A stretch of 64,000 nucleotides of DNA, taken from NCBI GenBank assembly GCA_014529385.2, contig CM043948.1, positions 76,556,291-76,620,290 on the forward strand, in the 5' to 3' direction. Every line of letters starts with the position of its first letter. The stretch's first letter is position 1. The position numbers and the translations under genes were made by a program. The DNA comes from Adiantum capillus-veneris. Lineage: Eukaryota > Streptophyta > Polypodiopsida > Polypodiales > Pteridaceae. Below are positions 53,401 through 64,000 of the stretch, piece after piece. The notes below the pieces were generated by a model. It searched no databases and was not told the origin of the DNA. It was given only the letters and a program-made list of their open reading frames with translations.

Positions 53401-54100
53401 ACACATCCTTAACCATACTTTTTTTTTTAAGGCCACCTTAAATTCTTTAACATTTCTTATGTTTGCCCTTCGTACATTTCAAAGCATTCACAAAGTCCCT
53501 ATCTTAGTAGCTACATCATGAAAGGTGAGTGATAAAGATACACTTTCCCATAAGGAATACCATTATGTTGCTATCAGGAGCATGCTTCTCGCATGACCAA
53601 CTTGTTCAACTATATAAGATCCCCAAAATGTGGGTTTCTTTTAAAAATTAAAAAATAGATTCTAATGCGTGTTCCGTAAAATTTGGCTCAAAATGCTTAT
53701 TTGGTAGTGTTGTAAGGTTCTAAAGTGAAAAGCAATGTAGTTTTCATGTTTCAATAGATCAGAAAATGTTTGGTTCTGATTTGGAAAAATCAAATTTTTT
53801 TAGCTTTTTCATGCTTTTTATGCTTTTCGGTGCTTTTTTGCAAAAAAAGCAAAGCCAGATTCTTAATCTATGGTTTGGAGAAAGCTATCGTTCAAATCTT
53901 CTTTTCAGAGGCTTCTCGCGCTATTTTTACCTTTTCATGATTTTTAGTGTTTTTTTAGTGAAAAGCAAATCCGGTTTCTTATTCCAATGGACAAGGAGAA
54001 TTTGTGGTTCGATTTTAAAAAAATTTGCTTGTTTTTCTTTTTATGCTATTTTTAGCTTTTAGTGCTTTTTGACATTTTCGAAAAGTAATATGCTTTTTAA
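53400..54100. repeat. Diverged T-rich repeats around 53,716-54,100
   Basis: Roughly three diverged units of about 110-130 bp share GAAAAGCAAA, CTTATTC/CTTAATC and TTTTTAGTGCTTTTTG phrases. Boundaries are loose and there is no coding potential. Confidence 0.45.
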
Positions 54101-57100
54101 GATGACCTAAACATAAAAATACTATTTTTAGTCTCCATCGGATTTAAAAATAACCATTCAAAGAAAAAACGGGATTAAATGATATTTTTACGGAAATTAT
54201 TTTTATAAAAAGCGACACCGTATATACGTCGAGGCAGTACGAGAAAGTTTTAATTATGTCAGGGTATCATGGTGCAGCATAGTCTAGTCACCATCTCATT
54301 AGTTGTAGAGATACTAGTCAGATAGTCAAATTTTATTGTAAAAAATGAAGGACAATTGGGAGAGTTGAATGTCAAAAGTTGAGCCATGCTTTTAGCAAAG
54401 TACCCAAAAGCATGGAGCTAAGTCTAACTAAGAATGTAACTCTAGTAGCTTACTTGGACATCAATCCATCCTCCTGTAGAGCCTATAAATTCACATGCGA
54501 ACCACTATATAGATTCATCAAATGAGAAAACCCACTTAGCCAACTAAAAATATTGATTAAATTTGATGATAAATGTATTTAGGTCTCCAATATCACCTCG
54601 TGGGTGTGAGTTCTTAACTATTCCATGATCGGCTTTACCTACGCTTGTAGGGGTGCTACCAAGGGGAAGTACCATATGACATCGTGAGTTGGTCGAGCTG
54701 TTTATATATGATTTATTGGGATGTTTTAGTGAGTTGATTTCAAGTGATAGATGTCCATAAACATATATGAGGGTATATGGTTAGTCAATCCAAACGGTAC
54801 AGACAGATATGTGAAACTATGGTTTCTGGTTTATTAAAGTGTCAGAGCTGTTTTGTATCTTATTTATGTTGATGGAATGATGTCATATGATGTATGAAAC
54901 CTCACGATGGATGTGAATGCCTCATGTACATGTGTATGTTGCTTTCCACCCTTTTCAGGTCAAAACTAGCTCTATGTGCTAGGGGGTGAGGCATAGTCGT
55001 AGTGCATCACTTATGTAGGATTGGATATCGTCAAAATTGGATTTTGATATCATATTGCAATGGATATGTCAAAATACAAGTGTGGGAGTTAATTCAGTAT
55101 GGAGTATGGTTTATGGTCAAGGGCTGAGATCCTTCATGGATTATGGTTGTGGAAGCAGGTGTGGCTCTTGGATCTTTTTTTTTGGATATGGTTATGTTAC
55201 CAAACTTTTTGCAACCATGTTATATGCTAAAGTGTTTCTGCAAGGATGGATGTGCATCACCCTAAGTTGGGCGGAGTGCTCGCCCATGTGATGTGATTGG
55301 ATTATGGTTTATGGTTTGGATTGGATCATGAAGTGGTTTTCATGGTTTATGGTGGAAGTGTAGGGGTAGAAACCTTCTACAATCTGACTACTTGAAAAAG
55401 ATTGTTTGAGCATATGGAAGACGCTATTGTGATTGGACTCATGTGTTATGTTTCTCATGGCAGTGTCGCTACAAGATTAGGAGCACCTACATTGCTTAGC
55501 CTTACATAAAAGGGTTGGTGGATTGGGGGTGCTGCGTAGGTCTTCTTTTTTGTTAGGCTCATCTACATGGTTAGTGCATCGGGTATTGAACAACCTACAC
55601 GCCTAACACGTCGGGGATCTTGCCTTGTCTTTGCCTAAACACCCGATGTTGGGCACCAAAGAGGAGTGGCACCTAAACTGGTATGGTTGGTGTTGATACC
55701 CTACCATTTGCTGGTATTTGGGATCCTTTCAGAGCTCGGGTTTATGGAGAGAGGTGAAGCGGCATCAGCCTATGTCTGGCTCAGGTAGGTTAGAGGTGTT
55801 CTACTTCATTCCTGAAGAAGTGAAATTCTCTCTATCCGTAGTAGAGCGGAAATGAATGGGTGGACCGGTTGATCCCTACACAGGGTCCGGTGCTCTGCTA
55901 GTCATTTTGTTATATTTTGATATTATGGTATACCCATATTTTGTTATTGCATTATAACATGGTTCCTTGTTTCATTTAGATGGGACATTTAACGATTTTT
56001 TTTTGTCATTTTCTTGTGTCCCTACACACTCTATTTTGTCCTCCACTAATCTGTCCCTCTCTCTCTCTATTCCCGTAATAGCTCATGGCCTAAACTCCTA
56101 GGTCGCAGGTGTTGAGAACTCCTCCCCTATGCAAACGCTTTTGCAACTCAGATGTATATTGAAATTGTATACTAAAAATTATATAAAAGTGTAAATTGTG
56201 TATTTTGTACATAGACGTCTAGGGAGGGGTATCTCTCAAACACCCACGGCCTAAAGGTATCTAGAAAGTTTCCTTACCATCTTTGATCGAGACTCTCATT
56301 TAAGCATCATTCCTCCTTATCATTTGAATCTATTGATGATGCCATTCTCTAGGGTGTCGTACATACATGATCGCTTGTTTAAGGGTTGCAAAGGTCAGAG
56401 CTCACAAGGCTTACTAAAATATAAAAATATTAGTTATTGCAAAGAAATTTACAAATTATAGAGAGAAGGGAGGGGGATTGGAGAGGTTATAATAAGGCTT
56501 TTTGGATTACATAAGTAGTCCTTAGTAAAGAATTGGATTTTGGATGCATCTCTAGACCATTGGATAAAGCTTGCAATAAGTGTCACATGGCAAGCTAAGA
56601 ATGACAAACTTCCTTATTTGGCATGCTAAAGGCCTTAGTATCCATATGCGTGAAGGTCCTTCCTTTATAATTGTTTGACATGTGTCCCTCTCAAGAAAGC
56701 CAAAAAAGTCTTGAAGAAAAAGACATCATGTCATTTCAAATGTTGTTTTCCAAAGTTGCATTCATTTTTTTTTCAAAGTGGGTTTATCTATTGATAGACT
56801 ATTTCTATAACCATACAAATAATATTTCATTTACAATATTCATTGGAACACTCTGAGAATTTATGATGCTATGTATGTTATGTGAATAGTTCTTTATGTA
56901 AAAATCAACTTGTGGAGCTTTTAAACTCTTTTGGAAAATTTATGTGTATAGTTAAGAGTATTATGTTTTTTGAACCCCAATATTTGAGACGATGTCAGGG
57001 GATTTGTGTTTGAAAGGTGAGTTGGGAAGGCACGGGGCCTCTGGTTGTGAGAGATATGAGAGAGACAAAGGGAGAGAACAACAGACGAAAATAACTTCAA

Positions 57101-57890
57101 CAATCACCATGAGCATAAATAGACCTTAAGTAAAGATTTCTCAATAATCAAAGCGGGTCGTTAACAGCACCATAACGGATTACATTAGGGTTAAGGAGTT
57201 TAACTCCTCAATCGGGTTAATCAACCCTTGATTACCATGTCTTCTTCTTCATCTTTAATCCTTTTGCATCTTTGACTTGATCCCGTTGTCTTATGTTATT
57301 GCCCAGAATACGGTCCTTTATGCTCGCCTTCTTGCTCTCTTTAATGCCAAGAGATGAAAACATCGTGGCTTGCTTATGGCAGTTTAGGATTACAAAGGTG
57401 ATTGAGAGAGATTATGATATGGTTGTTTGGTAAAATTGATGGTGAAAGAGATCTGAAAGCATATGGCTATGGAAGCTTTTCTATGATGGTGCAGCTAGTT
57501 GTGCACACGTTGTCATGCATTTTTTGGATAAGCATGAAGTCACTAAGTCATGTCAAACAGCTTGCTCACTAGCCTCGAGTACATAGATGTACATAATGCT
57601 TTGAGTTTTCGAAGTGCTCTTGTAAAAATTATGTATAAAGGCTTGGTTCTGCTTAGTCATTTGCAAGATTTTAGGGTTAGTTCTGCTTAGTCATTTGCAA
57701 GAGTTTTGGGTTGTTCGAACTCTTAAAAGGCAGTTTTCATTGAGTACTCTCAATCCTGCTTGATAGCCGGTGAATCGGACTCATACATCATAAGTTACAT
57801 GCATTGGAAGTGGGCGGTTCCTTACTTAGAAAGTGGGTGCTGATACATGCAAAGAAAGGCAAGTGGGCTGATTTGATGGATTTAATTAGA
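54101..57890. other. No gene recognised
   Basis: Long non-coding stretch. Frames are short and motif-free. The 55.4-56.1 kb part has the look of old LTR sequence (TATATTTTGATATTATGG), but no partner was found. A small duplication of AGTTCTGCTTAGTCATTTGC lies at about 57,650-57,710. Confidence 0.4.
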
Positions 57891-59093
57891 AAAGGTGTGG
57901 CTGAGGATTTTTGGAAATAGCCGAAGTGATAAGCTCCGAGTTGGGCTTTACAGCATCGCCTTCGGTGCTTTGAGTCACCCACCACGCATCTGCCAAGATT
58001 GCTCGGTGTGGGGAGAAAAACAGAAAATTTGTAGGCCTAAGTGGGGAGGTGGGAGGATGGTGCCAAGTGGCAATGGAGTAATCCCACATGGGGGGGAGCA
58101 AGTGAAAATTGGAGGGTATAAGGGGGGGAGTGGGTACCCCCTAAGGGTGTATCAAAGGAGCTAATGGAGCTTCCTTGCCTTGCTTGTGAGGGCTTGTGGG
58201 TGTTGGGGGAGAGAGGGGGGCGCCATTTTCAATCCACACCAGCTGCCCAGGTGCCCGACCTCCTTTTTTGGTCCACTAGACATCCCCTTTCCCCACTTTC
58301 CTTGGTCAAAAAGTGGTCGACAACTCATTTTTCACCCAAAAATGGCCTAAAATGGACCAATTAAAAGGTGCCCAAAGGGGGAAATGATGTCGGCTAAAAG
58401 GAGAGAGAAAATCCCTTGCAATAAGAGCCAAAAAAATCCCCTTTTAATAGCTGCAATTCCCTACACACCCTTTTTCCGAACAGAGACTAGCTTTTTTGGA
58501 GCTTTTGAGAGGTACCCCAACTTCGAAAGCTTGTAACTCTCTTGTTTGGTGCAAAATCAAGCATATGGATACTCTACGGAGGTCTACATGACATGAGCTT
58601 CATCTTTATGGTCTTGGTTTTCATCAATTTTAATCATGGTTTGGGTTAGGGTTGTTTTTCGCCCGACTTTACAAGTGTTCGACATAGGTGTTTTCCGCAG
58701 CTTTGTGGTGTTTCTTTCCGACGGTGTGGTGTGTGCAAGGCTATAGGGGTTCTCATTTTCCTTCTTGTTTGCACACTAACATCATTTTGGTGCCCCCACG
58801 GAGGAGCAAGTGCTCCTATGCTCCAATTCCTATGAAATATGTCTATTCTGCAGGCAGTGAATGTAAATGGGATGTGGGTCCTTATGGACAACCGCCTATG
58901 TATGTGCAAATTGTGGACAGCACTTGAGGTGGTCGTGTAATTGGATTACAGCCTTTGGAGGGTCATGAGGTTTTGTGAAGCCAAGCACTGGGGGCCGGGT
59001 TACCCAGTGTGATGTGGATTAGGTACTGGAGCGATCCATCGACATCCCTTGAGTTTTCGACGTCACATGTAAGTTTTTTTGTGGCAATCAAAC
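57891..59093 (+). other. Probable leader or LTR remnant of the plus-strand gypsy element
   Basis: Sequence upstream of the gag start with G-rich runs (58,085-58,130; 58,205-58,225). I could not identify the LTR edge or primer binding site. Confidence 0.3.
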
Positions 59094-61030
59094 ATGGCAG
59101 ACGAGTTCCCACAGTTTCATGGATTGCCCAATGAAAATTCATAGAAGTTTATTGAAAAGTTGGAAGTCAATTGGTTGCTGCAAAATATACTGAATCAAGT
59201 TATATTGTTGCGGCTGCTGCAATATAGTTTACAGGATGAGGCAAAGGTTTGGTTACACAATTTTGAGGAGTTGATGCAGGCACAAAATCCAGGGGTGGTT
59301 TTGGACTACAATCTTGCGAAGCAATCTTTCTTGGCACAATACTGATCCATCAAGGTACCCGATGAAGTTTGGCTAATCAAAGTGTTGATGATTTTGTCAT
59401 GCAGTTCACCCGTTTATGGGATAAATGGGCCCGGGCTTTGGGAAACAAGATCCCTCCATCCATGTTAAAGAAGGACCATTTTGTGGCAAGCCTAAAAGAA
59501 AGTCTGAAGTTCAAAGTTGAGCTGAAAAGGCCCGCCACATTCGAGGAGGCAGTCGCCATTGCCAGAGAGAAAGAATGGAAAGCTCAAAGACTTAATGAAT
59601 ATGGGAAAGCGGTCCCTAAGCAAAATAATGGTAGCCAAAAGGAGGAGAATCAGACAGAAGCTAGAGGCCAACCTGTTCAAAGGGCTGCTAATACCAAAAA
59701 ATTGCAACAAAATATGCAAGACATGATGACCATGATGCAAGAATTACGAGTTAGTGTTCTTGGTGGTGGAGGTGGTCGTGGTCATGGACATGGTAGAGGG
59801 ATGGCTCAGGCATGTGAGGATCATCCTAATGCTAATGTGGGTCGTGGACAAGGTGGTTTTGAGCCGTAGAGGAGGTTCATTCCTACTTGTTATAATTGTG
59901 GTGAGCTTGGTCACATCGGCACTTATTGTCCAAAGCCAACAAGGATGGGAGGGGATATGTTTCCACTTCCTCAACAAATTCCTAACAGAGCTAATGATTA
60001 TGCATTAGATATACGGCGAGATAAAGGTATTGGACATGAAAATCAAGCCTCAACTTCTGGTGGTCACGTGGGTGTTGTGCGAGTCGAAAAGAAAGAAGCA
60101 TATGTGCTACCAGTAGGCAAAAGAGAGAGGGAAGGCTATGCAGCACCAGGGCCTAGTACAAAGAAAGGGAAGGAGAAAGAGGGTGAAGATGTGAATGCCA
60201 AGAGAAAGAGAAAGCCTCGTAGATGATTTGAAGTGGCGGATTTACCATCGGGAGAAGGCCAAACAGCTTACAGTTTAAAGGAAGAACTGATTGGGAGGAT
60301 AGTAGATTGTACTTTTGGACAGTTGATGAATATGGTGCCCAAACTTAAAAGGCAGTGGAAGTCATTAGTGAATCCAGAAAAAGAGCCGAAGCATGGACAA
60401 GTTAGAGTTTTGTCCATGGGAGAGTTACCTAACATCTGTCTTGTGGTGAACGCTTGGCACAAAGATGTGGGCATGGGAGAAGCCTACATTGATGCAGGTG
60501 CTCAAGTTTGTGTGATCACACAGTCATGTGTCGAGAGACTGGGTCTCATTACATGCGGAAGCTGTGGGTTTTGTATTCGACTAGCAAACCATGCCAAAGT
60601 GAAATGTTTGGGAATGATCAAAATTTTGGAAGTCGAAGTCTTTAACGTGAAGGTTATGGTAAACTTTCATGTTCTACCAGCTGGTTTGGGAGCCTTTCTC
60701 TCATTTTGGGACTACCTTGGTTGAGAGTTGTTAGTGCTGTGCAAGATTGGCGCAAGGGCACAATTAGGGTGCATGACAAGAACGGTGAAAAGAGAGTGTT
60801 TGATATGACTACCAAACAACCTATGGCACGTGAAGATGTGAGTGAGAATGAGGAGTCTGAAACTACCAGTGATGATAGTTTTGAAGACTCAAAAAGTAGC
60901 ACTGCCTCGAGTTCCAGTGATGAGGGTGAGGTGTCATTCTTGTTGTTGGATGAGGAACAGAAAGAAATTAGTAAATTGTTGCAAATATCAGGGAATATAA
61001 ATTTCTACAGCCGGAAGCATAGAGCGCCCT
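59094..61030 (+). pseudogene. Truncated Ty3/gypsy gag-protease region, plus strand
   Basis: ATG at 59094 (MADEFPQFHGLPNENS) is followed soon by TAG; the frame resumes as a retrotransposon-gag domain (LQYSLQDEAKVWLHNFEEL), then shifts frame into DDFVMQFTRLWDKWARALG (59369-59869). A Gly/His-rich stretch and the CCHC knuckle CYNCGELGHIGTYC (about 59890) follow, then a Lys/Arg-rich segment. The protease has AYIDAGAQVCVITQ (near 60490), then, after another frame change, GLPWLRVVSAVQDW and an acidic Ser-rich linker to about 60.99 kb, where similarity to pol stops before RT. It resembles the minus-strand element at 32-34 kb in layout and active site, so it belongs to a related family. Confidence 0.8.
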
Positions 61031-61900
61031 GCAAAATACTGGAAAATAGCACATAGCAAGACATAAACGACCAAATCTACGTACCTACCGACTCGCATAG
61101 CACAAACTACGACGTATGCAAACAGAGAGAGATGGAGAGAGTGAAAGAACGCGTGCAGGCACACCTCCTAGAGCGGACTGCTACGCCGGCACGGCAAGAG
61201 AGAAGAGGGGAGAGGAGAGAAGAAGTACACAGACACTAGGTGAAATCTCCCCCCGTGCAAGAGTGACCATTTCCCTCTTGCACGTATTTAATTTATAGAT
61301 TCTTGAATGGTCAAAGTGAGTACAAACTAGCCGGTCGGACATAATTGGCCAAAGCTCACAAAGAGCACTTGAATAATCAAATATACATAAAATGTAACAT
61401 CCTATTGCATAATCCATTATCTGTTGATGCTCTTGCCACCTATCAGCTGCAATAGATAATAAAATATCAATTCTATAACATACCTCTCCGTTGGAAAGCA
61501 ACTGTCCTCAGTTTTGCGAAGATAAAAATCTGCAAACAATACTTGTCAAAAACAGTGATTAGTATGTTGTGTCAAAAACATCACATAATAAAAGAAAAAT
61601 TTATGAAAACTAAACAACATTAGTTTATGCCTGCCGTCATCCACATACTACCTATTCTAGTGACCCATACCACTAGAATAAGCAGTATATGTCATACCCT
61701 GATGAATCAAGATATCATTGGTCACACTCATCATCAATCTCATAATGTCAAATCTCTTCACATAAACACTGCCATAATAATCATCAGATACCAAACCCCA
61801 ATCCAATTCCAATTCCACAATATAATTCCAAATCCAAATCACTATCATTATGTACCCGGGTAACAAAATCATACCAGTTACAGTGGTGGCCAGCTGCAGC
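61031..61900. other. Non-coding; 10-bp inverted repeat at 61254-61284
   Basis: CGTGCAAGAG (61254-61263) and CTCTTGCACG (61275-61284) form a perfect hairpin with an 11-base spacer. A minus-strand TATA-like CTATAAATTAAATA is adjacent (about 61,288-61,300). Possibly promoter sequence of an older LTR. Confidence 0.4.
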
Positions 61901-61919
61901 ATGATTTTGTGATTGGTGT

Positions 61920-62110
61920 TGCCTAAACCGGAGAATCTACACACGACGTGTTGCCTAAATCGGCAAATCTGCACTGATGCTGCCTAAATCGGTGAATCTG
62001 CATTTGGTATTGTTGAAAAAGTGTGAATCGGTTGTTCTTGTGCTGCCTAGATCGGCGAATCTGCACCAGGATGAGCATTTACACACTGCCTAAATCGGTG
62101 GATCTGTGTG
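61920..62110 (+). repeat. Cluster of five dispersed copies of a 21-bp motif
   Basis: GCCTAAATCGGTGAATCTGCA and close variants occur near 61,921, 61,955, 61,981, 62,043 and 62,088 at irregular spacing (26-62 bp), often followed by C/T and a short variable piece. Confidence 0.75.
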
Positions 62111-63628
62111 CATGTGACCAATGGACTAGACAAGACATAAAGGAGAGAAAAATTTACTATCTATGTGACACCACTTTGGAGTATATCAAAGTACTTACAA
62201 ATTGTTGTTCAGTATCCCAGAGCACCGTAGCTCACCGGAGTAGCTGCATAGCTTATTGACAAAGCATCTCAACAAAAATTCCTTTCAATACAATTAGAAG
62301 AGTGTATCATAAAATCGGATAAAATATGGTTAGGATATTAGTATGAAAGCTGTAAATATGAGTTTGCAAAATAAAGTAAAGAGATTACTTATCTGACGTC
62401 CTCGCATTATGGTCTACATAGGCTTTCGTTAATCCTTAAATGAGTGAGAGAAATGTAACAAAAACAAGTAAAGATCCTGATAAAATCATTTGAGTAAGGT
62501 CAATCAAGGCAACTACGTTTATTTCCTTAAAATTGTGGTAAAAGAAATAAAGGTAATGGCGTGGAGCAGTGCTACTATACAACAACTAGTAAAATATAAC
62601 AGTGAGCCATACGAAGAGGAGAAAACCCAGAAAAAATCTTCAAAATTTTATAAGTGCAATAATTTTAAGGCCCACTTATGAATGTTTGATATTGGACAAC
62701 CGGAATTGATAAACGGAATCACAGAGAAGATCATGTGATATAGAACATTGCTTGTGAAATTTGACCTTAATGTCACTGAAAAAAGGAAATACAGTGGATA
62801 ATAAATATGGGGAATGGGTGGGAACTTGGAGTAGTCATGAGTAGATATGGGGCTTGTTTCAAAGTGTTATCTATTTTGTACGCATACAAGAGTAATCATA
62901 CCAATTGTAGTTTTGAACTGTTGTTCTTATTGCACATGTTTCATGCTAGGAATTGTCTTCTAAGGTGTGTTGTAGAACACAGATAGAAAAAAAATCGAAT
63001 GAAAGTCAATCCTATTATAGTGCGGAGAATCAGGAAATGATAATGCAGGACAAAATAGATTGTCTTGTGATGGTTTTAAAACTTCACATCTCATGTGACC
63101 CTTATAGTCTTACATAAACATGAAGAAGTGGATTACTATGTGCATATTTTGAAGTAAGAAAGAATCCTACAAAAATCACCTCCCACGAACATAGATCTAT
63201 GCAATTACGCACCCGAGAGAAGTGCACTTATCGAATTCGTTTCTATTTTTTATCATGTCGTGTTATCCCTCCTTGATATTATGTGTTACTTGTAAATCAT
63301 GGGATATCTTAACGTTAATCCTTCATTACTTTGTAATTAGTGAAAGTGATAAGGATAAGATATAGGAATCATGTTTGTTATACTGAGCAAAGTCTAAATA
63401 CCACTAATTTTTTTTATTAGCACTCGATAAATATTGATAGCTTGTCCAGTATGTTGTCGGAGAAGGTATTGTACTAATCGCTGAATAACTTTGTCAATCT
63501 TTTCTGCTGGAAGTAGCGGTATTGGGAGGGGAAAGAGAGAGAGCGAAACGAAATAAAATGTTATATTACGCATCTTCAAGGTGCTATGGGACCAAACTCA
63601 GACAATCTTTATGGATCTAATACAATGT
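62111..63628. other. No gene recognised
   Basis: AT-rich. A plus frame at 62490-62681 is motif-free. It may include the 3' flank of the minus-strand gene at the right edge. Confidence 0.4.
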
Positions 63629-64000
63629 CTAGATACAAAATAAAATGAGGTAAAGTAAAAAAAAATTGAAAATATTCAGGCTGAAATCATCATCGGCGTC
63701 GTCATCGTCGTCACTGCCCGAGGATGTCCGGTAGCGGCCTCCTGTCGCTGAGAAAGTATTGCGTCCATCGCAGAAGAGCTTTGTCAATGTCCGTGTGTGT
63801 AGGTAGTCATACTGGAAGAGAAACAGGGAGATTTAATCAAGATTCTATCCATGGTCTCCAGTTGACAATGGAAAGGACCGGCCCAACAGAGAGAGTGTTG
63901 GACACAAAGAAAATCATGGCATACACAACACAGGTTACTATAAGCTCAGGCTGGTCAATCGTACGCAGAAACACGGTAGCATCATTCACACGGTCTTTGT
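63629..64000 (-). CDS. Two possible terminal exons of an unidentified minus-strand gene
   Basis: From the window edge the minus strand is open as KDRVNDATVFLRTIDQPELI to a donor GTAACC (63938). The pyrimidine-rich acceptor CTGTTTCTCTTCCAG ends at 63812. The next exon continues in phase 0 as YDYLHTRTLTKLFCDGRN, then a Gly/Ser/Arg piece and a run of aspartates (SDDDDDADDD), ending at TAG 63631-63629. The 127-bp intron is of normal plant size. Alternatively the first frame reads through the donor into a hydrophobic stretch (VVYAMIFFV) and ends at a TGA. I do not recognise the protein. It is either a host gene or a gene of another transposon. Confidence 0.4.

Overview
This window looks like transposon-dense nuclear DNA of a land plant. 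Signs of this are a copia element primed by initiator-Met tRNA, a Ty3/gypsy element with a second, plant Tat-type RNase H, CACTA and hAT DNA transposons, LINE and SINE pieces, long CT/GT/poly-G runs, and open frames that continue only across introns. The sequence alone does not fix the taxon; a seedless plant or another large plant genome would fit. I recognise no ordinary single-copy host gene, except possibly two terminal exons at the right edge.

Left part (1-10,640): the right end of a CACTA transposon with a decayed gene and its terminus at 1358; a broken LINE on the minus strand (about 2,900-5,330); a short gypsy reverse transcriptase relic (about 6.0-6.5 kb); and a partial LTR (8171-9334) that is a second copy of part of the LTR at 35-36 kb. 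Middle-left (10,640-22,200): an AT-rich tandem array with a unit of about 150 bp, split by a 3.46-kb non-autonomous LTR element (11401-14857) that carries a gene-like exon; next to it is an almost intact copia retrotransposon (16867-22183) with 5-bp target duplication, primer binding site, polypurine tract and two in-frame TAG stops. From 22.2 to 27.9 kb lie relics: two SINE-like heads, a (CT)n tract and another short LTR. From 27.9 to 36.8 kb lies a decayed minus-strand gypsy element (gag, protease, RT, two RNase H domains, integrase).

The most interesting unit is 38792-46980. It is bounded by imperfect terminal inverted repeats starting CAGGGATTT, has GC-rich CCCGCCGGG repeats at mirrored positions inside each end, and nearly matching GATAGGA(A/T) flanks. 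It contains a broken BED/DUF659/hAT-dimerisation transposase reading leftward and, reading rightward, an intact 469-residue protein kinase with unusual HND and DWG motifs and a coiled-coil gene that meets a RING-H2 finger across an A11 run. Both outer ends have an inward-facing TATA box followed by a tandem-repeat region that is probably a first intron. I read this as an 8.2-kb hAT-like transposon carrying a kinase and a putative RING E3 ligase as cargo. The transposase is dead in this copy while the kinase is open.

Right part (46,990-64,000): a LINE endonuclease fragment, a near-perfect hairpin between poly-G and poly-C tracts, two Helitron-like starts, a copia integrase relic, a LINE ORF1-like relic, a truncated plus-strand gypsy gag-protease region (59.1-61.0 kb), a cluster of a short dispersed motif, and two possible terminal exons of an unidentified minus-strand gene at the edge.
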